In this document: positions 1 to 9,256 of the stretch, one piece after another
How positions within the stretch are numbered: position 1 is the stretch's first letter
Layout: each line of letters starts with the position of its first letter
NCBI RefSeq assembly: GCF_039522025.1
Contig: NZ_BAAADB010000013.1
Span: 1 to 40,000 of the forward strand
DNA from: Deinococcus depolymerans
GTDB lineage: Bacteria > Deinococcota > Deinococci > Deinococcales > Deinococcaceae
Direction of reading: 5' to 3'
DNA length: 40,000 nt
Notes under the pieces: generated by a model
What the model was told of the DNA's origin: nothing
Seen by the model: only the letters and a program-made list of their open reading frames with translations
Databases searched by the model: none
Program-made: the position numbers and the translations under genes

Positions 1-227
<227 letters not shown>

Positions 228-1337
228 ATGCTGAGAATCGAAGCCGCCGAGCTGATCGTCGCCCGCCTTCCCCTGAAGTTCCGCTTCGAGACGAGTTTCG
301 GCGTGCAGACCGAGAAGGTCATTCCGCTGCTCGTCCTGCACGGCGACGGCCTTCAGGGCGTCTCGGAAGGGACCATGGAATTCGCGCCGATGTACCGCGA
401 GGAGACCATTGCCGGGGCGCTGAACCTGCTGCGCGAGGTGTTCCTGCCGCGCGTCCTGGGCCGGACCTTTGCGAACCCCGAGGCGCTGAACGACGCGTTG
501 GGCACCTTCCGGGGCAACCGCATGGCGCGCGCCATGGTCGAGATGGCCGCCTGGGACCTGTGGGCGCGGCAGCTGGACGTGCCGCTGGGCACCCTGCTGG
601 GTGGCCGCAGGACAGAGGTGGAGGTGGGCGTGAGTCTGGGCATCCAGCCGGACGCGGCCGCCACCGTGGACGTGGTGCGCCGTCACGTGGAACAGGGCTA
701 CCGGCGGATCAAACTGAAGATCAAGCCCGGCTGGGACGTGCAGCCGGTCCGGGCCGTGCGGGAGGCCTTCCCGGACATCCGCCTGACGGTGGATGCCAAC
801 AGCGCGTACACCCTGGCCGACACCGCCCGGCTCCGCGCCCTGGACGACTTCGACCTGACGTACATCGAGCAGCCGCTCGCGTGGGACGACCTGGTGGACC
901 ACGCCGAGCTGCAGCGCCGCCTCAGGACGCCGCTGTGCCTGGACGAGAGCGTGACGAGTGCGCAGGACGCCCGCAAGGGGCTCGCGCTGGGCGCGGGCGG
1001 CGTGATCAACGTGAAGGTCGCGCGGGTCGGTGGGCACGCCGAGGCGCGCCGGGTCCATGACGTCGCGCAGGCGTTCGGCGCGCCGGTCTGGTGCGGCGGG
1101 ATGCTCGAAAGCGGGATCGGCCGGGCGCACAACATCCACCTGTCCACCCTGCCGAACTTCGCGCTGCCCGGCGATACCAGCAGCGCCAGCCGTTACTGGC
1201 AGACGGACCTGATCCATGAGCCGCTGGAGGCTGCCGGGGGCCTGATGCCGGTCCCGGCCGGGGCGGGCACCGGGGTCACCCTGAACCGGGAGTTCCTGGC
1301 GGGCGTGGCGGAACTGCACGAGGAGCGGCGCGACTGA
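228..1337 (+). CDS. N-acylamino acid / N-succinylamino acid racemase (o-succinylbenzoate synthase family)
   Basis: Enolase-superfamily enzyme of 369 residues that abstracts the alpha proton of N-acylated amino acids, or dehydrates the menaquinone precursor SHCHC; family members often do both. Seen in the sequence: the N-terminal capping domain (1-125), the catalytic KxK pair at K162/K164, metal ligands D189, E214 and D239, and the opposite lysine K263 in NVKVARVGG. The length fits the deinococcal racemase (about 370). I chose ATG 228 rather than upstream in-frame starts because the conserved protein begins there and a -10-like CATACT lies seven bases before it, so the mRNA is probably leaderless. 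The stop overlaps the start of the acyltransferase gene by one base, so the two are one operon. This points to racemization of N-acyl amino acids rather than menaquinone synthesis, as no men genes are near. Confidence 0.9.
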   Translation: MLRIEAAELIVARLPLKFRFETSFGVQTEKVIPLLVLHGDGLQGVSEGTMEFAPMYREETIAGALNLLREVFLPRVLGRTFANPEALNDALGTFRGNRMARAMVEMAAWDLWARQLDVPLGTLLGGRRTEVEVGVSLGIQPDAAATVDVVRRHVEQGYRRIKLKIKPGWDVQPVRAVREAFPDIRLTVDANSAYTLADTARLRALDDFDLTYIEQPLAWDDLVDHAELQRRLRTPLCLDESVTSAQDARKGLALGAGGVINVKVARVGGHAEARRVHDVAQAFGAPVWCGGMLESGIGRAHNIHLSTLPNFALPGDTSSASRYWQTDLIHEPLEAAGGLMPVPAGAGTGVTLNREFLAGVAELHEERRD

Positions 1338-2206
1338 TGGACCACCCGAACGCGCAGGCCCGCCGGGACGCCCGTCCGTTCGTGATCCGTGACGTGACGG
1401 ACCCCTGGGCCTTCCGGGCGCTGGAGCAGGTGCAGGTGAGCGCCTGGGGGTACGTGGACCGGGAGGTGCTGCCCGGCACCATGTTCCGGATCAGTGCCGT
1501 GACGGGCGGCGTCGTGCTGGGTGCGTACCCGGCGCCGGACCCGGCCGCACAGGAACCCGAGACGCAGGAACCGGTGGGGCTGGCCTTCGGCTTCCCGGCG
1601 CTGCGCGGAACGGAGCTCTGGCATCACTCTCACCTGCTGGCAGTGCATCCGGCGTGGCGGGGGACGGGGATGGCAGTCGCGCTGAAGCTGGCGCAGCGGG
1701 CGCGGGCGCAGGCGCAGGGGTTGACGCGCATGACCTGGACCTTCGATCCGCTGGTGGCGCGGAACGCGCGGCTGAACCTGGGGAAGCTGGGGGCCGTGGC
1801 GCGTACGTACCTGCCGGACTGGTACGCGCTGGACGGGGACCGCGCGGCGGCCTTCCCGGCGGACCGGCTGATGATCGAGTGGGACCTGACGCGGCCGCAC
1901 GTCGCGCGGCCTGCCCCGCGTCCCGGCGGACCGGCAGCGCTGGCGGCCCTGGCCGGGGGGGTGGCGCCGGGGCCGGCGGCGCTGGAGCTGGTGGCGGCGC
2001 AGGTGCTGGCCGAGGTGCCGACCCGCCTGGAGTCGCTGGATGAGCCGGTGCGCCGTGCGTGGCGTGGGGCGCTGCGGGAGGTGCTGGGCTGTTACCTGTC
2101 GCGCGGGTACGTGGTGACCGATCTGGCCCGTTCGGGGGAGCGGGCGTACTACGTGCTGACGCGGGAGGGGGCCGGTGGCGGGTCGGGGATGGAACAGCCG
2201 GGTTGA
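1337..2206 (+). CDS. GNAT-family acyltransferase (COG3375-like) paired with the racemase
   Basis: A 289-residue protein with a GNAT core. The acyl-CoA binding motif A is seen near residues 104-116 (LAVHPAWRGTGMA), followed by a basic helix and a WTFDPL segment typical of the COG3375-type acetyltransferases. The C-terminal third (from about 200) is Ala/Gly/Pro-rich and poorly conserved. Its ATG shares one base with the racemase stop, so translation is probably coupled. In Geobacillus an equivalent GNAT protein is a succinyl-CoA:D-amino acid N-succinyltransferase acting before the racemase (established for that organism). The same role here is an inference from gene order. A desuccinylase, the third enzyme of that pathway, is not in the window. 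Confidence 0.8.
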   Translation: MDHPNAQARRDARPFVIRDVTDPWAFRALEQVQVSAWGYVDREVLPGTMFRISAVTGGVVLGAYPAPDPAAQEPETQEPVGLAFGFPALRGTELWHHSHLLAVHPAWRGTGMAVALKLAQRARAQAQGLTRMTWTFDPLVARNARLNLGKLGAVARTYLPDWYALDGDRAAAFPADRLMIEWDLTRPHVARPAPRPGGPAALAALAGGVAPGPAALELVAAQVLAEVPTRLESLDEPVRRAWRGALREVLGCYLSRGYVVTDLARSGERAYYVLTREGAGGGSGMEQPG

Positions 2207-2233
2207 GGGGTAGCCGGGACTCGCCCCACCGTG

Positions 2234-2250
2234 TTATGTTATTTACGTAA
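2234..2250 (+). promoter_or_regulatory. radiation/desiccation response motif (RDRM), DdrO operator
   Basis: The 17-mer TTATGTTATTTACGTAA is an imperfect palindrome (TTAYGT...ACGTAA halves) matching the RDRM of Deinococcus DNA-damage genes. It sits 46 bp before the ddrB start. The known scheme is that DdrO represses at this site until the PprI (IrrE) protease cleaves DdrO after damage. Confidence 0.92.
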
Positions 2251-2255
2251 GAACC

Positions 2256-2272
2256 GGAGGGGGTTGCCCTCC
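2256..2272 (+). other. short GC-rich hairpin in the ddrB leader
   Basis: GGAGGG and CCCTCC arms separated by five bases lie between the RDRM and the ddrB ribosome binding site. A structured 5' leader is possible. Nothing else supports a function. Confidence 0.35.
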
Positions 2273-2295
2273 CCCACCACGCCACAGGAGGCCCC

Positions 2296-2868
2296 ATGCT
2301 GCACATCGAATTTACCACCGATCTCGGAGCGCGCGTCACGGTCGACGTCGAGACCCCCGCGCAACTCCTCGACACCCAGCGCCACTACGGCCGCCTCGGC
2401 TGGACCAGCGGCGACGTCCCCAGCGGCGGCTACCAGTTCCCCCTCGAGAACGAGAGCGACTTCGACTGGCACCTGATCGGCGCCCGCAAATGGACCAGCC
2501 CCGACGGCGAGGAGCTCGTCATCCACCGAGGTCACGCCTACCGCCGCCGGGAACTCGAGGCCGTGGACAGCCGCAAGATGAAACTCCCGGCCGCCGTGAA
2601 GTACTCACGCGGCGCGAAAAGCACCGACCCCGAACACGTCCGGGAAAAATCCGACGGCGAATTCGAGTACGTGACCCTCGCCATCTTCCGCGGCGGAAAA
2701 CGCCAGGACCGCTACGCCACCCCCCGCCCGGGACAGGGCCAGCCCGCCCCGTCCCGCCCGGCCCCACACCCCGGCGCCACCCGGACCCCCGCGCCCCAGC
2801 CGGCCCCGGTCACCCGGCCCGCCGCGCGCCCCACCCCGGTCACCCCCGAAGACGAACCCCCCTTCTGA
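2296..2868 (+). CDS. ddrB: DdrB, damage-induced single-stranded DNA-binding protein
   Basis: The 190-residue protein matches deinococcal DdrB along its length. The N-terminal core starts MLHIEFTTDLGARVTVDVE, the GGYQFPLENE and DFDWHLIGARKW segments follow, and there is an RRRELEAVDSRKMKLPAA motif. DdrB forms pentamers that bind and anneal ssDNA during genome reassembly after irradiation (established for D. radiodurans). From about residue 148 the chain is a Pro/Ala/Arg-rich flexible tail ending PEDEPPF, an acidic tip like that of SSB proteins, which suggests recruitment of partners. AGGAGG lies four bases before the ATG, so this gene is led by a Shine-Dalgarno site, unlike most neighbours. 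The RDRM upstream places it under DdrO/PprI control. Confidence 0.95.
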   Translation: MLHIEFTTDLGARVTVDVETPAQLLDTQRHYGRLGWTSGDVPSGGYQFPLENESDFDWHLIGARKWTSPDGEELVIHRGHAYRRRELEAVDSRKMKLPAAVKYSRGAKSTDPEHVREKSDGEFEYVTLAIFRGGKRQDRYATPRPGQGQPAPSRPAPHPGATRTPAPQPAPVTRPAARPTPVTPEDEPPF

Positions 2869-2874
2869 TCCCGA

Positions 2875-2895
2875 CCCGGAGAGCAGCGCTCCGGG
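2875..2895. terminator. hairpin between convergent ddrB and MazG-like genes
   Basis: CCCGGAG and CTCCGGG form a perfect 7-bp stem with a 7-base loop just after the ddrB stop. There is no T tract, so it may act in both directions or with help from Rho. Confidence 0.5.
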
Positions 2896-2916
2896 CGGGA
2901 ACCTGCCCCGGCAGCG

Positions 2917-3393
2917 TTACCCGCCGCCTTCCAGGGCCGCCCGCTGCCGGCTCAGGACGGCGCGCACGTTCGCGGGCTGCCAGCCCGGCGGCTTGAGCAG
3001 CTTGCCGTCCGCGCGGACCGGACCGGACACCTTGGTCATGTTCGCGCGGTGAACCTCGGCGAACACGGCGTCCGCGTCCACGCCCAGCCGGTCCAGCGCG
3101 CCGTACGTCACGTACAGCAGGTCCACCAGTTCATGCGCCAGCGGCGTCAGGTCCTCGGGCGGCACCGGTTCGCCCTGGCGCACCCGGCGGTCCAGGGCCT
3201 CGAACTCGGCCTCGGCCTCCCCGAACTCCTCGCGGATCAGGGCGCGGCGCAGCGCCAGCAGCCGCCCGTCCGGCACGGTCGGCCCGGCCGGCGGCACCTC
3301 ACCGATCGCGTCATGAAAGGCCCGCAGGCGCCGGGCGTTCGAGACCGGCTCGGCAGGGTGGACGGGTGCGGGATCCGGAGCGGCAGGCGTCAT
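2917..3393 (-). CDS. all-alpha NTP pyrophosphohydrolase (MazG / phosphoribosyl-ATP pyrophosphatase-like)
   Basis: A 158-residue helical protein. The metal-binding pattern of the superfamily is visible: a first helix with REEFGEAEAEFEA and a second with HELVDLLYVTYGAL (an E-x-x-D-type pair), followed by DAVFAEVHRANMTKV and KLLKPPGW, which are typical of MazG-like enzymes that hydrolyse nucleoside triphosphates to monophosphate and pyrophosphate. Such enzymes clean damaged or non-canonical nucleotides, which would suit an organism built around DNA damage tolerance, but the substrate cannot be read from sequence. The first 20 residues are Pro/Ala-rich. On the minus strand TAGTCT lies six bases before the ATG, so the transcript is probably leaderless. 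Confidence 0.75.
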   Translation of the reverse strand: MTPAAPDPAPVHPAEPVSNARRLRAFHDAIGEVPPAGPTVPDGRLLALRRALIREEFGEAEAEFEALDRRVRQGEPVPPEDLTPLAHELVDLLYVTYGALDRLGVDADAVFAEVHRANMTKVSGPVRADGKLLKPPGWQPANVRAVLSRQRAALEGGG

Positions 3394-3450
3394 CCACCCA
3401 GACTACCCAGTCCGGCCGCGCCCCACCCCCCGGTCACACCGGGAGGTCTC

Positions 3451-3610
3451 ATACGGATTCCGATTGAATGGGCTGCAAAGCCCGCTGGGTCCGAGCGGAT
3501 GCGACTCGGAGAGCTGCCCCGCAGAGGAGGAGCAACAGCGGGCTGCCGGACGTGGAGCCGGCCATCCGGTGAAGTTCCGGATGGTCGGCGAAACAAACGG
3601 CAGTCCGTAT
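3451..3610 (+). repeat. small intergenic repeat, copy A
   Basis: Bounded by ATACGGATTC on the left and AGTCCGTAT on the right (terminal inverted repeats), with internal stems. It shares GATTGAATGG, CCGAGCGGATGCGA, CCGGACGTGGAG and CGAAACAAACGG with the copies near 9.8 and 24.2 kb, but its middle differs. It looks like one of the small noncoding repeats known in Deinococcus. Its last bases touch the stop codon of the next gene (TGA on the minus strand, 3610-3612). Confidence 0.8.
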
Positions 3611-4101
3611 CAGGGCCGCAGCGACCCGCCGCGCAACCCCGCGTCCGTGATGCGCAGCGGCGCCGCCCACACCCGGCCGCCAGTCTGCACGTCCAGCGTG
3701 ACGGGCAGGGTCACGGTGCGGGCCGCGCAGGTCTGCAGGGCCACGCCGCAGCTGAACAGCAGCGCCCGCAGCTGCGCGGCGTAGCGGCCGGCCGGCGTGC
3801 CCCCGGGCACCCGCAGCGGCAACAGCAGGGGCGCGACCTGCGCGTAGTACCCGCGCCGCGCCGGGTGGGGCCGGCCCTGCGGCGCGGCGCTCACCTCCTC
3901 CCAGGGGGTGGTCAGGGTCAGGCGGTTGGGAGCGGCCGCGTTGATCAGGAACGCCCGCAGCGGGAACTCGACCGTCAGGAGGGCCGCGGCCTGGGCGGCC
4001 GGGCGGGCCGGCTGGCTGCCCGCCGTGCCGGTCAGGCCCGCCACGGTCAACAGGACCGCCGCGGTCAGGCGGGGCGCCCGGGGAGTGTGCGTTCCGGTCA
4101 T
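3610..4101 (-). CDS. predicted exported protein of unknown function
   Basis: 163 residues and not recognised. Residues 10-30 form a hydrophobic Ala/Leu/Val stretch after an Arg, which reads as a signal peptide or N-terminal anchor. The mature part has two cysteines seven apart (CGVALQTC) that could form a disulphide, and beta-type segments, so an extracellular beta-rich domain is plausible. I chose ATG 4101 because TATGCT lies seven bases upstream of it on the minus strand, the leaderless spacing seen through this window. An in-frame ATG at 4113 is itself part of that -10. The stop codon abuts repeat A. Confidence 0.6.
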   Translation of the reverse strand: MTGTHTPRAPRLTAAVLLTVAGLTGTAGSQPARPAAQAAALLTVEFPLRAFLINAAAPNRLTLTTPWEEVSAAPQGRPHPARRGYYAQVAPLLLPLRVPGGTPAGRYAAQLRALLFSCGVALQTCAARTVTLPVTLDVQTGGRVWAAPLRITDAGLRGGSLRP

Positions 4102-4132
4102 GTCCGGCAGCATAGCGGCCCCCGCCAGGGAG

Positions 4133-4160
4133 AACGGCCGGAACAAGGGTGCCGGCCGTT
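4133..4160. terminator. strong hairpin between the exported-protein gene and the tRNA remnant
   Basis: AACGGCCGG and CCGGCCGTT make a perfect 9-bp stem around a 10-base loop. There is no T run on either side. It could end minus-strand transcription coming from the tRNA-like sequence, or act as a barrier upstream of the exported-protein gene. Confidence 0.4.
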
Positions 4161-4194
4161 CAGTGGTGTGCGTTGTTGTGGGTGCCGCCCTGCT

Positions 4195-4250
4195 GGGTGC
4201 GGGTGGTGGGACTCGAACCCGCCTGTTGCCTGCCATTGGCCCGCTCGCGC
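4195..4250 (-). pseudogene. tRNA remnant lacking an anticodon arm
   Basis: On the minus strand the sequence carries a T-arm core GGGTTCGAGTCCC at 4220-4208 followed by an acceptor-like ACCCGCA, and before it a D-arm-like GCCAATGGCAGGC at 4240-4228. Between the D-arm-like and T-arm-like parts there is room for only a few bases, so the 17-base anticodon arm is missing. The T stem carries a mismatch, the 5' half of the acceptor is not found, and the end reads CCC instead of CCA. I read this as a decayed tRNA gene. The family cannot be told. No functional tRNA can be folded here. Confidence 0.35.
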
Positions 4251-4599
4251 GCCCGTTGGTGAAGAGGTGGGCGTCTCCCTCTGGCCTGATCGCTGAAGCA
4301 CGGGCCAACCCCGCGGGGGGGCTGTGCGTGCCGGTCACGACCTCACCAGGCCGAGGCCGAGTATGCCCGTCGGATGTCAGGCGCACATGTGCCGAATGCA
4401 CACCCGCCCTTAAGCGAAAGAGCGTGCCAGCGTTCATTCAGCGTGACCCCCCTCACCTTGTGAGCCAGTCACGCCCACACAGGACCTGTGGCCCGGCCGC
4501 CGGTCCGCACGGCCCCGCGCTTCATGCGCGGGGGGGGCCAGGTGGAGTCCCCGGCACCCCTGGAGCCACCGGCGCGGCGCCCCGCTGGCCTGCCCCCGT
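4251..4599. other. intergenic region, nothing recognised
   Basis: About 350 bases with no supported gene. The only item of note is a small palindrome CTCAC-N3-GTGAG near 4452-4464. Composition is less GC-rich than the flanking genes. Confidence 0.4.
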
Positions 4600-5250
4600 T
4601 CAGAGGTCCAGCAGGCGGTAGCCGTAGGCGTTCACGACCCGCGCGCCGCTGACCGGGTCGCGGTACTCCAGCTTGCGGCCCTCGTACTCGTGGATGTGGC
4701 CGTGCACGACCAGCCGGGGGTGCCGGCGGGCCATGAACCGCGTGATGCTCTGACAGCCGCGGTGGGCGTAGTCCGTGCCCGCGTGCGGACCGGTCGGTGG
4801 GGCGTGCGTCAGCAGGATGTCCACGCCACGCCGCGCCAGCCACGCCAGCCGCGCCAGGCCCAGGCGCGCCTGGGCGTCCGTGTACTGCCCGTGCCCCGTG
4901 TCCCGGTAGCGGGGGGCGCCGCCCCAGCCGGCGACGCGCAGGCCGGCCTCCTCGACCACGCGGCCGTGCGCGGCGATCACGCCGCGCGGCGGCACGCGCC
5001 GCTCTCCCTCGGTCACGAACTCGTTCTCGTGGTTGCCGTGCACGTACACGACCGGCACGGTCATCTTGGTGGCCAGGAACTCCAGGTAGTAGCCGGGCAG
5101 GTCCCCGGCGGCCAGCACCAGATCCACCGGCGGGACACCCTGCGGGAAACCCTCGCGGTACACGAAGGGATGCACGAAGTCCGCCAGCAGCATGAGGCGT
5201 CTGCCCGCGGGTTCAGGGGCGTGGGGGTGGGGGTCGGGGGCGTGGGTCAT
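4600..5250 (-). CDS. calcineurin-like metallophosphoesterase
   Basis: 216 residues with the ordered metal-ligand motifs of the family: an early LLADFVHPF block, AAGDLPGYY (GD), VHGNHENE (GNHE), LLTHAPP (TH) and VVHGHIHEY (GHxH). These bind a two-metal centre that hydrolyses phosphoesters. The substrate is unknown, and family members act on nucleic acids, nucleotides or phosphoproteins. No signal peptide is seen, so it is cytoplasmic. The start is uncertain: ATG 5250 gives a short His/Pro-rich head, while the conserved domain begins at an internal ATG near 5197. TAGACT near 5287 on the minus strand may be the -10. The gene is divergent from the acetyltransferase at 5369. Confidence 0.8.
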   Translation of the reverse strand: MTHAPDPHPHAPEPAGRRLMLLADFVHPFVYREGFPQGVPPVDLVLAAGDLPGYYLEFLATKMTVPVVYVHGNHENEFVTEGERRVPPRGVIAAHGRVVEEAGLRVAGWGGAPRYRDTGHGQYTDAQARLGLARLAWLARRGVDILLTHAPPTGPHAGTDYAHRGCQSITRFMARRHPRLVVHGHIHEYEGRKLEYRDPVSGARVVNAYGYRLLDL

Positions 5251-5368
5251 GACAGCGGGGTGAAGCGGGAGGGGGTGAGGCCCCGAGTCTAGCCCGGCGC
5301 CGGTCCAGCTGTCCGGGCCGTCCGGGCCGGCGCCGGTCAGAGTCCGTTGGCCAGAGTACGCTGGTCGG

Positions 5369-5893
5369 GTGCCTGCGCTCTTGAGCCCCCGTTTACTTCT
5401 GCTGCCCCTGCGCCGTGCGGTGCTGGAACGCCGCCTGTCGGGCGCCGGGTTCTCCCTGCCGCTGCCCACGCCCGGCGGCCCGCAGAGCGTGTACTTTCCG
5501 CCGGAATGGCCGGGTGATCCGCTGCCGCTGTTCCCGGTGCTGCTGGCGGAACTGGTCGGCGCGCAGGACGAGGTGGACGGCACGTTCGTCCTGGTGCACC
5601 GGGGCCACCTGAGTGCGCTGGGGCAGCTGGGCGTGAAGGGCGGCGTGAACGGGCAGGGCGAGCAGGAGATCGGGTACGGCCTGACGCCCGAGGCGCGCGG
5701 GCGCGGCTACGCCACCGAGGGGGTGGGGGCGCTCGTGACGCACCTGCACGGGACAGGCGTGACGACCGTGACGGCGCAGACGGCGATCACGAATCCGGCC
5801 AGCGGCCGGGTCCTGCAACGGACCGGGTTCCGGCTGGTCGGCACGGCCCACAGCGAACAGGACGGCCCGCTGAATCTCTGGGCGCACACCTGA
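5369..5893 (+). CDS. GNAT acetyltransferase, RimJ/RimL type
   Basis: 174 residues. The acyl-CoA pyrophosphate-binding motif is TPEARGRGYATEG (near residues 111-123), and the C-terminal NPASGRVLQRTGFRLVG block is typical of ribosomal-protein-type N-acetyltransferases that modify N-terminal amines of proteins or small amines. The substrate is unknown. GTG 5369 is the start: TACGCT at 5357-5362 lies six bases before it, and there is no ribosome binding site, so it is a leaderless gene. The stop TGA (5891-5893) is also the first three bases of the following repeat. Confidence 0.8.
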   Translation: MPALLSPRLLLLPLRRAVLERRLSGAGFSLPLPTPGGPQSVYFPPEWPGDPLPLFPVLLAELVGAQDEVDGTFVLVHRGHLSALGQLGVKGGVNGQGEQEIGYGLTPEARGRGYATEGVGALVTHLHGTGVTTVTAQTAITNPASGRVLQRTGFRLVGTAHSEQDGPLNLWAHT

Positions 5894-6329
5894 TGGGATT
5901 CCGTCTGTTTCGCCGACAATCCGGAACCCGTTCCTCTCCTTCTCGCATCCGCTCGGATTGAATTGAACAAGAGTTTCCGCGTCCCTTGGAGGCGTGTGCC
6001 ACACGACGTCATGAGGGTGCAGAGGAAGAGAAATGTCGGTCAGCACGTCATTTTCCCCGTTGCGTCCTGGAGGGAATTTTTGGCCGTGACCTGCTCTTCT
6101 CTGCCTGAACAGCCCGAAACCGAGCGTCTGGCGATCGAACAACGAGAAAGCGAGAAGCATCGGATGTCGTGTGGCGCGGAGTGCAGGGAACAGAAACTCG
6201 CAGAACGCTGTGCTGACCGATAAAAACCTGCGCATGGGAGTGGCGGGCAGCGTCCTGGCGCGCATCTTGTGCCGCGCGGAAACTCTTGATTGAACGGTTC
6301 TGGTCACCCGTTCAGTCGGAGTCCGTGTG
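5891..6329 (-). repeat. small intergenic repeat, copy D, split by an insertion
   Basis: Read on the minus strand the outer parts make one repeat copy: 6329-6289 carries the left stem (ACACGGACTC...GAACGG), and 5967-5891 carries the right part (CCGAGCGGATGCGAGAAGGAGAGGAACGGGTTCCGGA, shown here only by position, ending CAGACGGAATCCCATCA). The second internal stem of copies B and C is missing. The two parts are separated by the 321-bp element at 5968-6288. Confidence 0.75.
5968..6288. mobile_element. 321-bp MITE-like insertion with 14-bp inverted ends
   Basis: The left end CAAGAGTTTCCGCG (5968-5981) and right end CGCGGAAACTCTTG (6275-6288) are perfect inverted repeats. ATTGAA occurs on both sides (5962-5967 and 6289-6294) as a probable 6-bp target duplication. 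The target is the stem of an intergenic repeat. The left flank holds five extra bases (ATTGAATTGAA), which may belong to the element. Its interior is less GC-rich than its surroundings and codes for nothing I recognise; an 86-codon frame within it has no ribosome binding site or familiar product. It is too small for a transposase, so it would need to be moved in trans. Confidence 0.7.
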
Positions 6330-6549
6330 CTACGCACGCCGGTGGAATGGTGTTGGCAGACCGTTCCATCCGGGCGGCCTCGCACAGCTGCGACGCAGAG
6401 CGAGTGGGAGCCCTGCGGCGGGGGCGGGCGGCATGGGCCGGCAGCATGAATATTCACCTGAATACTCGCGCGGCGCGGCTGGGTCACGCAGACCGGAAAT
6501 AATGTTGCAGCCGCAAGGCATACGCCCCAGCGGCCCTTAAGCTGGGTGC
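6330..6549 (+). promoter_or_regulatory. arginase upstream region
   Basis: The remaining spacer before arginase. TAAGCT (6538-6543) sits six bases before the arginase ATG and is the likely -10 of a leaderless mRNA. No clear -35 is seen. A further imperfect stem, GGAATGGTG/CCGTTCC (6352-6368), may be more decayed repeat. Confidence 0.5.
6445..6467 (+). promoter_or_regulatory. possible ArgR/AhrC-type operator before arginase
   Basis: CATGAATATTCA contains the perfect palindrome TGAATATTCA and is followed at once by CCTGAATACTC. TGAAT/ATTCA half-sites are the core of ARG boxes bound by ArgR/AhrC, though the usual central spacing differs. Its location about 90 bp upstream of an arginine-degrading gene makes this plausible but unproven. 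Confidence 0.35.
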
Positions 6550-7449
<900 letters not shown>

Positions 7450-7471
7450 CCCGCAGGGACGGCCCGGCGGC

Positions 7472-8071
7472 CTACAGGTCGGCCGGGTCTTCCAGGCCCA
7501 GGTCCTCGCTGCCCGGCCCGTCGCTGGCCAGGTCGGCGTCCGGCGCGCCGGCCTGGCCGGGCGTGGCCTGCGGCCGCGCGAAGCGCATGTAGTCCAGCCA
7601 CGGGGGGGTGTGGCCCAGCTGGCGGATCATCAGGCTGATCTGCGCGGTGTGGCGGACCTCATGGGTCATGACGTTCCACAGCAGCTGGTCCAGGGTCACG
7701 GTGTCGCTGGCGGGGTCGTCCTGCACGAGTTTCACGCTGCGGTGCAGGTCGGGTTCGCTCGCCAGGAACGCGGTGGTGCGGCCGTTGACCTCGCGGCCAT
7801 ACTCCAGGATCCAGTTCAGGTCGTACTGCTGCGCCTGAGGGCGCACCCAGTCGTGCGGGTACTGCCCCTGCACACTGTCGCCCAGCACGATGCCGTGGAC
7901 CCAGTGGTCCTCGACGTCCGTGACGTGCAGCAGCAGATCCTTGATGCTGTGAAAGCGGTCGCCGCTTTCGATCAGGTCGCGGTCAAGGTCGGCCGGCGGC
8001 AGCGCCCGCAGGAAGTTCCACAGCTGGGCTCGTGCGGCAGACAGGTAGGAGTAGTACTCGCGTACATTCAT
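7472..8071 (-). CDS. DinB/YfiT-fold putative metal-dependent protein
   Basis: 199 residues. The four-helix DinB fold is indicated by conserved histidines in [15 protein letters not shown] (near residue 49) and [10 protein letters not shown] (near 135-143), which form the three-His metal site of this superfamily. Members include bacillithiol or mycothiol S-transferases and proteins of unknown activity; Deinococcus genomes hold many paralogues. The Asp/Gly-rich tail after 170 is probably disordered. The gene is convergent with arginase, with a 22-base gap. On the minus strand TATACT (8088-8083) is 11 bases before the ATG, giving a leader of only a few bases. Confidence 0.8.
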   Translation of the reverse strand: MNVREYYSYLSAARAQLWNFLRALPPADLDRDLIESGDRFHSIKDLLLHVTDVEDHWVHGIVLGDSVQGQYPHDWVRPQAQQYDLNWILEYGREVNGRTTAFLASEPDLHRSVKLVQDDPASDTVTLDQLLWNVMTHEVRHTAQISLMIRQLGHTPPWLDYMRFARPQATPGQAGAPDADLASDGPGSEDLGLEDPADL

Positions 8072-8105
8072 GAATGACTCACAGTATACCCGTTCGGGAG
8101 GCCTG

Positions 8106-9095
<990 letters not shown>

Positions 9096-9188
9096 CCGGC
9101 GAGGGTAGCGCACCCCCCCGCCCCACAGGGTGAACCGAGCCTGAATTCCCCCGGCGGCGGCATTCACCGCGCCCTGACGGGCGCGCGG

Positions 9189-9194
9189 TATGCT
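9189..9194 (+). promoter_or_regulatory. -10 element of the acetyltransferase at 9257
   Basis: TATGCT, placed about 57 bases before the start codon of the next gene, implies a conventional leader carrying the GGGAGG ribosome binding site at 9244-9249. No good -35 is visible. Confidence 0.5.
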
Positions 9195-9256
9195 GCCCTC
9201 AGTCCGGCATTCCTGCAACTGCTCCGCGCCCACCCTGCCGGATGGGAGGCTTCACC

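Noticed and set aside
4180..4330. A functional tRNA or tmRNA on the minus strand
   Set aside because: Only a T-arm and a D-arm-like part can be found. There is no anticodon arm, matching acceptor strand or tag-encoding frame, so I record it as a remnant.
5963..6223. An 86-codon frame inside the 321-bp element
   Set aside because: There is no ribosome binding site or leaderless -10 before it, no recognisable product, and it begins within the target duplication.
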